Assembly (NCBI GenBank): GCA_033977485.1
Contig: CM066989.1
Coordinates: 100,543,181-100,607,180 of the forward strand
Source: Hydrangea macrophylla
Lineage: Eukaryota; Streptophyta; Magnoliopsida; Cornales; Hydrangeaceae
Reading direction: 5' to 3'
DNA: 64,000 nt
Shown: piece by piece, positions 58,174 to 64,000 of the stretch
Numbering within the stretch: the first letter of the stretch is position 1
Layout: the number at the start of each line of letters is the position of its first letter
Notes under the pieces: generated by a model
Database searches by the model: none
What the model was told of the DNA's origin: nothing
The model's input: the letters and a program-made list of their open reading frames with translations, nothing else
Made by a program: the position numbers and the translations under genes

Positions 58174-61100
58174 TGTAGTTTGAAAGATAAGTTCTGAAAA
58201 TGTGAATCGAATATGCTTTGGCTGGCTTGTAATTATGTCCCGATATCCTGCTTACTCAGTTTTTCGAAGCCCTGATTTGGACGATTTACAGTATCTTCAA
58301 CCTTAACTATCACCTAGGTGTATTTCTTTTGGAGTCATTTCTTCTCCTGTTGGAATTGCTGTGAGTTTAAAACTTGGAAGCTCCATCCAAGATAGAAAAT
58401 CAATTTATTTTGTCTATTCACTTGGCAATGTAGCTTCTTTAGATTTAGAAAAGGTTTCTTTTATTGTTTCCATCATTTTATCATCTAAATATGACAAATT
58501 TGCTCCAACTTTAGTGCATTTTAGATATAAGATCCCCATGCTCTTAAGTTACTATTTTGGTCCTCTTTCTATAATGTGCCCCCTTCTAGTTTCTACTTCC
58601 GAAGAATCACAGCAGCATGACAGATTGAAGTAAAAACCAGTTCTGCTATATATATATATATATATATGTATGACCTAGGTAGCACCGGTGTGGGTGCGGG
58701 AATTCGGGTACTGGGGTGCGGGTGTGAGGGATTCTCCAATTTTTCAAAAAAGGGTGTGGCGGGAATACTTGGATAAAATATTAAAAATATACTTTCAGGT
58801 AGTAGTAAATACAAGTTATTTTATAACTATTAGTGCATTAGTGTATACCCTAGATAATTGCTATTATTATTTTCTATTATTTATCTTTTAAACCCCCAAA
58901 GTTTTCAAAATTGTATGAAGAACTTGTCTTCATTTCAAAAGAACGCTACAAAAAAGCCCTAGTCACACTCCAAAAGAATTCAAAGAATCCACGGTTCACC
59001 CAGTACGGGTGCGCACTAAAGTGCAGCTGCCTTTTCGAAGAGTCCGTGTTTCTTAGTGTATGACATTTCTGCTGCAGGGAGCATTGGCCGACATATTTCT
59101 AAGGAGCACTGATTTGGTAGCAGATGCACGCGGAATGGCATCTTTGGTATAAATCATCTTTTTCTCCCTCTCATTTATGCGGAAAAAAAAAAAAAAAAAT
59201 TCTATCCTAATTAATAACTAAAAAGAACACTATCCTCCTTCAAAATGCAGACTGGTATACTGCCTCCATTTGTCCCATTTGCTCAGGCGTTTGCAGCTGT
59301 GATCACAGCCGCTCTTACGGGATCCCTTTACTATGTCGCCGCTTCTCCAAAAGGTTATTTCTTTCACAATTTTTTCTTTTCGGCTCTGTTTGGTTTGTGG
59401 ATTTTGAGAAGGAAAGGGGAAAAAATGATAACGAAAACTATTTTTACTATTTGCTAATATAAACATTAGAGAATTGAAATATTTTAAAATATAATGTGAA
59501 CTAATGAGAAGAGCAAGGGAAGTAAGTCAGAGATTCAAAATTTTAAATTTATTTTTACCGTATTCTATTTTCTTTCCTATTTTTATCCTTGTTAACCAAA
59601 CAAACGAAAAGTGTTATCCTCATTGCGTCTTCGTTGGTTTCCTCCCCCTTCGGAAAATTTTCACAATAATAATTTGTACTTGTGATCTATGAGAAGCTTA
59701 TTGACATACAAGTTGCTTACTTTTTCTTTTAGATCCCACATATGTTGTTGCACCAGTTTTACAATCTCGGTCTGGTCGTGGAGATCTGAAAAAGCTTTTT
59801 GCAGGTTCAAACATGTTCCTTTATATATTTATGCATATACATATATCCTTCTTGTTTTGTATGGTGTTGAGAGTACAAATACTTAAGTTACACCCTCTCT
59901 AACAGCTTAAGCTTTTAGAGTAGATGGTTGTAAACATGGTATCAGAGTAGGCAAAGGTCCTGCGCAGTGTTACCAGAAATCGTTCAAACCTTAGCGATCC
60001 CCGTTTTGGAACGATGGTTCCAAATCATGGTACTCTAGGGAACTGGAACGCCTCTTCTAGCGTTCCGGCTTTTAATCACATGATTTTGTAATAACACCAC
60101 GTCACCACCAAAATCTCGTGATATCGTAAAGATACAACCTACCCATTTAAGCTTTGACTTTTGATGTGTAGATATGTATATACAGGGAAAGGCTCTCCAG
60201 TGCACTGGAATTTTAGGCCTAAAAAATCCGCGGGCCGCCCTGTTGACCTGCGGGTTTTTTAGGCTTAAAGCTTAAACACCCAGTGCACCGGAGAGCCTGA
60301 CCCTATATATACATATATGAACATATATTAAAATGATTGAAAAAATCATTTCACATTTCAATCTATTGTAATCCATTCTATCTTGGTGATTCGAAGAAGT
60401 GTACCCCCAGTCCCCCACCACCACATTCCATAACCGTTGGCGATCCACGTTCCCGTTTCTCGTACCGGATCGATCTGCGATTCGGGTAACCTTGGTCCTA
60501 CGTTCAATCCTCGCCCTCACCCTGACCCTGATTTCTTAAATTTCCACGTGTTTGGCCCCTATCAAAGAAAGTCTGGCCACACGTGAGGGAGCGTGTTGAG
60601 AGTATAAATACTTGAGTTACACCCCCTCTAATAACTTAAGCTTTTAGAGTAGATGGTTGTTAACACATGGATATCTTCTTTTGTTGCTTGGACTTTGATT
60701 TTATTTTCATGGCAATTCACTTTTAAATTCACTTGCTAAGCACGTGAACTTGAAATAAACAAGTGCAGTGCTGAGCTCGAGAAGCTATATCTTAGGTGCC
60801 TAATTGTGAATCCTTTATAGACAACTGACTCGTGTTTCATATATTTGTATGTGTTTATAACTCATTTTTCGTAGCCAAAAAGACTAATCACTAAACGATC
60901 TCCCAGCCATGCCAAGCAATGTATATGTCGTGCAGTTTAGGGAGCTGCATAGCATCATTCTTCATGAACACATCACCTCTGATTTTCCATCTCATTTCCT
61001 CTTTAAAGAGACTGTTTCTACATTTGGTTGATAAAGCCGCAGAAAAGTTAGAACTCTGAAATCTTACTACTATTTGGATTTTCGGCTTTTGATGATAATA

Positions 61101-62113
61101 ATGGTATTGCACAACGTGGGTGGGTGGGGATTTATCTAACTTGTGGAAAGTGGTTCTGCTCTTGCCCTTCTCACGAAGAAACCTTTAAACCTCATAAAGT
61201 TTTAACGCTTTCCCTCTGCCGTTCCCCCTCCTGTGTCGTGCAACTTAGATACTACCTTGCAAATTAAATGAAAAAGTGACCCTTAAAACTAGGGCCTGTT
61301 TGGTAATGTTGTGGTTTTCTATTATTGAAAAAAAAAAAAAAACTGAAAACGTTTTTGTAATCATTTTTTTGTTTTTCTTTTTTTTAACCGAAAAACCAAA
61401 TGCGTGTTTGCCTGTTTGGTAATCGTTTCTGGTTTTTTTTAAATGCCAACAAAATTGGACCAAAAATGGGGGGGAAAAAAAGAAAGAAAGAAAAATAAGT
61501 GGTTTTCAGTTTTTGTTTTATGGAAAGAATACAAAAACTACTTTCCGTTTTTAGGATTTAGAAAATTTAAAACTGGAAATGTTACCAAAAGGGCCCCAAA
61601 TTTGTTGTGATTGAAAAAACAAAATATCCTAATGTCTTTTCTGTCTATTTTCATCGTTCCACGTTTCATTTACATGTAATTAGAACCCAACTTTCACCTA
61701 CTGAAAAAGCTTTGATATTAATTAAAAGGCAAAATGAATTATATTTCTCACATCTTTGTGGTGACCATGATGCAGCTTGGTATGAGAGGAGGCAACTGAA
61801 AAAGATTTACTCTCCCCTCCTAGAAGGACTTTTGGCCCTTTACCTTGGGTTTGAATGGATCCAGGTGAGTTAATTTCTGATAATTTGTATCATTAGTTTA
61901 ATTTTATTTGACTTTGTTTGAATTTGAAACGGCAAAAATTGATGGATTCAAATATTGCAGACAAATAATATTCTAGCACCGATCATTACGCACGGCATAT
62001 ATTCTTCGGTTATATTGGGACACGGTCTCTGGAAGATCCACGACCACCGGAAACGATTCCGGCAGAGAATTCAACAACTCAAACAAGAAGGAAAAAACTC
62101 AAATAAATTATGA
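53819..62113 (+). CDS. Plastid-type CPBP (CAAX protease/Abi family) membrane protein, nine exons
   Basis: Exons: 53819-54149, 56585-56736, 57238-57333, 57436-57498, 59078-59146, 59251-59353, 59733-59804, 61776-61864, 61961-62113. All introns are GT-AG and the exons join without a stop to 375 residues plus TGA. The ATG is in a good context (ACAATGG). Residues 1-55 are Ser/Ala/Lys-rich with few acids, as in a chloroplast transit peptide. Hydrophobic segments include residues 111-125, about 148-160, 194-204 and 246-268. The CPBP signature EExxxR is SSVGEELFYRAAVQ (Glu205, Glu206, Arg210), and a later conserved His is in IITHGIYSS (His336). The FxxxH motif usual between them is not apparent. Plant relatives include the plastid proteins SCO4, BCM1/BCM2 and soybean G, which act in plastid development or chlorophyll balance. 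Which one is the orthologue cannot be decided here; BCM/G-like is my guess. Confidence 0.9.
54383..54441. repeat. 18-bp perfect inverted repeat in intron 1
   Basis: AGGATTACTCAGATTGGA (54383-54400) and its exact reverse complement (54424-54441) enclose a 23-base loop. It marks the edge of the MITE-like block to its right. Confidence 0.75.
54442..54775. mobile_element. Two adjacent MITE-like copies in intron 1
   Basis: Two related units of about 165 bp share GAAATGGGTTTCAAACA, then a GATTTTGATTGGAG/TTTTAATCGGAGG word, then CACTGCCACATGTGTTTG. The edges carry GAGTAATNCTA-like ends. They resemble the unit at 55414. Confidence 0.6.
55414..55627. mobile_element. 214-bp MITE in intron 1
   Basis: Inverted ends ATGAGTAATGNNA...CCAAATTTTGTATC are followed by AAATGTAGTT-like words. 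The interior pairs ACACGTGGTGTTGGGACCAC with ACATGTGGTGGTGAGACCAC as direct words. Same family as 54442-54775. Confidence 0.65.
55695..56247 (-). mobile_element. 553-bp retroposon in intron 1
   Basis: Flanked by a perfect 15-bp duplication, AATGTGCAGTTTATT (55680-55694 and 56248-56262). Read on the minus strand it ends GCAATAAAATGCTCTTGTTATC followed by an A-rich tail. A long duplication plus A-rich tail is the mark of LINE-driven retroposition. It could be a 5'-truncated LINE end, a SINE or a retrocopied RNA. The 122-codon frame inside has no recognisable domain. Confidence 0.8.
56825..56849. repeat. AC microsatellite in intron 2
   Basis: About 12 AC units. Confidence 0.9.
57559..57587. repeat. 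AC microsatellite in intron 4
   Basis: About 14 AC units, directly after TGTGTGTTTAT. The short frame reading THTHTH is an artefact. Confidence 0.9.
57707..58040. mobile_element. MITE-like element in intron 4
   Basis: Left end TTAGGCTCTGTTTGGTTC and reversed right end CTAAGGATTTGCTTGGTTC continue with GATTYNRTGAGGGAAAAGAAAAG on both sides. Related copies are at 59382-59606 and 62350-63222. Confidence 0.7.
58124..58170. repeat. GT microsatellite in intron 4
   Basis: More than 20 GT units, the longest microsatellite of the window. A shorter TA tract is at 58647-58671. Confidence 0.9.
58677..59020. mobile_element. Possible DNA-element remnant in intron 4
   Basis: Begins GGTAGCACCGGTGTGGGTGCGGG and ends with a roughly inverse ACCCAGTACGGGTGCGCAC stretch. 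The composition differs sharply from the AT-rich intron. Boundaries are uncertain. Confidence 0.35.
59382..59606. mobile_element. MITE-like element in intron 6
   Basis: Starts GGCTCTGTTTGGTTTGTGGATTT one base pattern away from the intron 4 copy. The right end, GTTAACCAAACAAACG, is its degenerate inverse. Confidence 0.55.
59865..60665 (+). mobile_element. TRIM element in intron 7
   Basis: Two 72-bp LTRs (59865-59936 and 60594-60665) run TGTTGAGAGTA...GTTGTNAACA. The first is followed at once by TGGTATCAGAGTAGG, an initiator tRNA-Met primer site. The second is preceded by the purine-rich GAGGGAGCG. Flanks TATGG/CATGG form a target duplication with one mismatch. The interior has no coding region, as usual for terminal-repeat retrotransposons in miniature. 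A MITE sits inside at about 60184-60303. The intron still splices around it on paper. Confidence 0.85.
60184..60303. mobile_element. 120-bp MITE inside the TRIM element
   Basis: Ends AGGGAAAGGCTCTCCAGTGC and (reverse) AGGGTCAGGCTCTCCGGTGC. Inside, TTTTTTAGGCTTAA and CTAAAAAATCCGCGGGC pair again. It lies in a TA-rich flank, so the target duplication cannot be defined. Confidence 0.75.
61292..61596. mobile_element. MITE-like element in intron 7
   Basis: Ends GGGCCTGTTTGGTAATGTT and (reverse) GGGCCCTTTTGGTAACATT. The inner arms are T-rich and A-rich (TTTTTTCTGGTTTTT-type). It contains a second CCTGTTTGGTAATCG near 61410. Confidence 0.7.
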
Positions 62114-62349
62114 AATTAAGTGTGTAATTTCTGGTTTATAGTTGGGTATAGAGGAAATTTGTAGAATACATAGCAGAGCCTGATATCATCTATAGGGGGA
62201 CTGCTGTGTCATAGATGTATACTGGAGAAGTATATTTTGTATATGAATAGTAAAAAATTGTATATTTTTATATTGTATATGTATTTATCCTTGGTTTTGA
62301 CCTTGGTAAACAGTTCATCAGCTTTTCTCATGTAACTTAGAGCTCATTG

Positions 62350-63222
62350 AGGCTCTGTTTGGTTCATGGTTCATGGATTTATTGAGGGAAAAGAAAAGAA
62401 AATAAAAATAAATTACTTTGTTTGGTTCAAGGATTTTACGAGGGAACAGTTAGGAAGAAAGAAAGCATTTTACTTTATTGGTTACCGAGGAAAATAGTGA
62501 GAAAAATTGAAAGGAAAAGAAAATATAGTGAAAAATAAATTATCAATTTTTTATTTTGTGAGCCACGTTCGTCTCGTTTTTTAGGTTACAATAATCTCTT
62601 GAATTCTTCTTTTTAAAAAAAAAAAAAAAACTTTTAATGTCATTAAACATGGAGAAAAACACAAAGGAACTAGTTTCCCTTCTTGCTTTCTTTTCCTTCA
62701 ATGAATCCACGGGTATTTATGGAAGTAAAATAAATGAGAAAAGGAAAAGGAAAAACAAAAAGGAAAACATATTCCCTTATATATTCCCTATGTTGTTCTC
62801 CATGCATAAATAACATTTAAAGTTTAAAAAAAATATAAAATTCAAAACACTGTTATGGCTTAATAAATAGAATAATGCTTGGGGCACCAAAGGATACAAA
62901 GAACTTCCACAAAATGAGTGGGAAGTCTATGTGGCACACTGGGACCCGCCAGCAATTAACCAATTTTTCCATTAATTACTGGCGGGTCCCAGTGTGCCAC
63001 ATAGACTTTCCACTCATTTTGTGGAAGTTCTTTGTGTCCTTTGGTGCCCCAAGCATTGTTGTAATAAATAAGGGAGCAAAGTGACGCACAAATCCAAAAT
63101 TTTTAATCTATTATCCACTGTATTTCTCTCCCTTCCTATTTTCCTTGGCAACTAAACAAAAGAAAATATTTTTCCTTCATTTTTCCATTCTTTTCCTCAC
63201 TAAAACCATGAACCAAACAGAG
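62350..63222. mobile_element. MITE-like element in the 3' flank, with a nested hairpin element
   Basis: Ends GGCTCTGTTTGGTTCATGG and (reverse) ACACTCTGTTTGGTTCATGG, the same family as 57707-58040. A 192-bp hairpin element is inserted at 62870-63061. Confidence 0.7.
62870..63061. mobile_element. 192-bp near-perfect hairpin MITE
   Basis: Two 86-base arms (62874-62959 and 62972-63057) are reverse complements with only three mismatches around a 12-base loop. The flanks are a perfect 9-bp duplication TAATAAATA (62861-62869 and 63062-63070), so it is probably a Mutator-type MITE. The 69-codon frame through it is an artefact of the palindrome. Confidence 0.88.
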
Positions 63223-64000
63223 TGTAGGAAAAAATATTTATTTTGTTTGGTTCCTAAGGAAAATGATGAGAAAAATAGGAAAGAAAAGAGAATAAGTTGA
63301 GATATGAATTAAATTTTTGAATGTTGTGATCATTTGTTCATATATTATAATTACTTTTAAAAGTTATTTAATTTTTTTGGTTATTTAAGCATGAATTATT
63401 TATTTATTTATTTATTTTTTATGAGAACATGAGGAAACTAGTTTTTCTTTGGACCAAGTTCAGTTTATGTCTCACTTTTTATCTGGTTCTCAAAAGAACC
63501 AGAATAGTGCGAGTTTGACAAAGAACCAATTTAAAGAGAATTATATTAGACTAAGCACGGACTACTATGCAAAAAATTGCTACTCGCATTTATAGAACTG
63601 TATCACTTATAAACCACAAACTGGTTCTTTTCTTTCCTAAACCGACTCAAACAAAGCCTAAAGGTCTGTTTGGGAAAGCCTGGGGACTTGGTTCAGCCCA
63701 AACCTAATTTTCACGTGGTTCTTATGAGAACCCTAGTTTGATGAATGTATATTTTTTTACATAGGAGTTCGTGCACGGTCTACAAATTTATTTAAACAGG
63801 TTTTCTGTCAAACCAACCTACACTTGATTGAGAAATCCTAAAATAGGACCTGGTTCAGTCCAAGTCCAATTTTTATCTATTTATTGTGAGAACTTAGATT
63901 GGTGAGTGTCTAATTCTTACATAAGAGTTCGTGCCCAATCTAATAATTTTTTTAAAACTTGATTCTCTGTCAAACCAACCTACACTTGATTCTTACAATA
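63223..64000. other. 3' flank, MITE-derived fragments, no gene
   Basis: More TTTGTTTGGTTCC-type and GGTCTGTTTGGGAAAGCC-type fragments near 63240 and 63662 suggest further partial MITEs. Two related CAAACCAACCTACACTTGATT words occur near 63810 and 63972. No coding region is visible. Confidence 0.45.

Noticed and set aside
62875..63084. 69-codon frame at the end of the window
   Set aside because: It reads through both arms of the 192-bp hairpin MITE.

Overview
The window is nuclear DNA of a eudicot plant: AT-rich, intron-containing, and packed with plant LTR retrotransposons (Ty3/gypsy chromovirus-like, Athila-like, Ty1/copia), a Mutator-like transposon (MULE) with a FAR1-type transposase, and many MITEs. 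The species cannot be named from the sequence. Only one ordinary host gene is visible, at 53819-62113.

Layout. 1-5566 is repetitive DNA without a recognisable gene; it holds arrays of short palindromes (CAATCGATTG, TCGATCGA) and a possible copia LTR. 5567-10540 is a decayed Ty1/copia element on the minus strand (3' LTR, RT, integrase, pre-integrase and gag remnants). 12112-36978 is a nested retrotransposon cluster. An LTR of a minus-strand chromovirus-like element (D: 12112-12153 and 30227-32332, plus the last 21 codons of its pol) was split by a Ty3/gypsy element (A, 12154-30226). A in turn took a 2967-bp solo LTR into gag (F, 13687-16653) and an Athila-like gag-protease element into its 3' LTR (B, 21309-29750). 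A relative of B (C, 32434-36978), lacking its 3' end, sits in the internal part of D.

37358-40826 is a complete but dead MULE with about 200-bp inverted termini and a perfect 9-bp target duplication. 41028-50792 is a foldback element built of CCACCA-rich arms and 21-24-bp tandem repeats. Its right arm was split by a very young minus-strand LTR element (E, 42473-50670), whose 2-kb LTRs are almost identical while its 4.1-kb interior has almost no coding potential.

50848-53620 is the gene's upstream region, carrying two related MITEs and a 0.9-kb inverted-terminus element. The gene has nine exons that join in frame to a 375-residue plastid-type CPBP (CAAX protease/Abi family) membrane protein. 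Its introns carry MITEs, a 553-bp retroposon with a 15-bp target duplication, and an 801-bp TRIM element that itself contains a MITE. 62350-64000 is MITE-rich 3' flank, including a 192-bp element that is almost a perfect hairpin.

The least explained signal is a recurring design. Unrelated LTRs and repeats here each carry clusters of short CG-containing palindromes, often about 20 bp apart, each with its own core word (CAATCGATTG, TCGATCGA, TCGACCGGTCGA, CTCGCGCG). A second is a pair of hairpins lying directly after the gag-protease stop codon, conserved between elements B and C. All calls come from reading the sequence; no database search was run.
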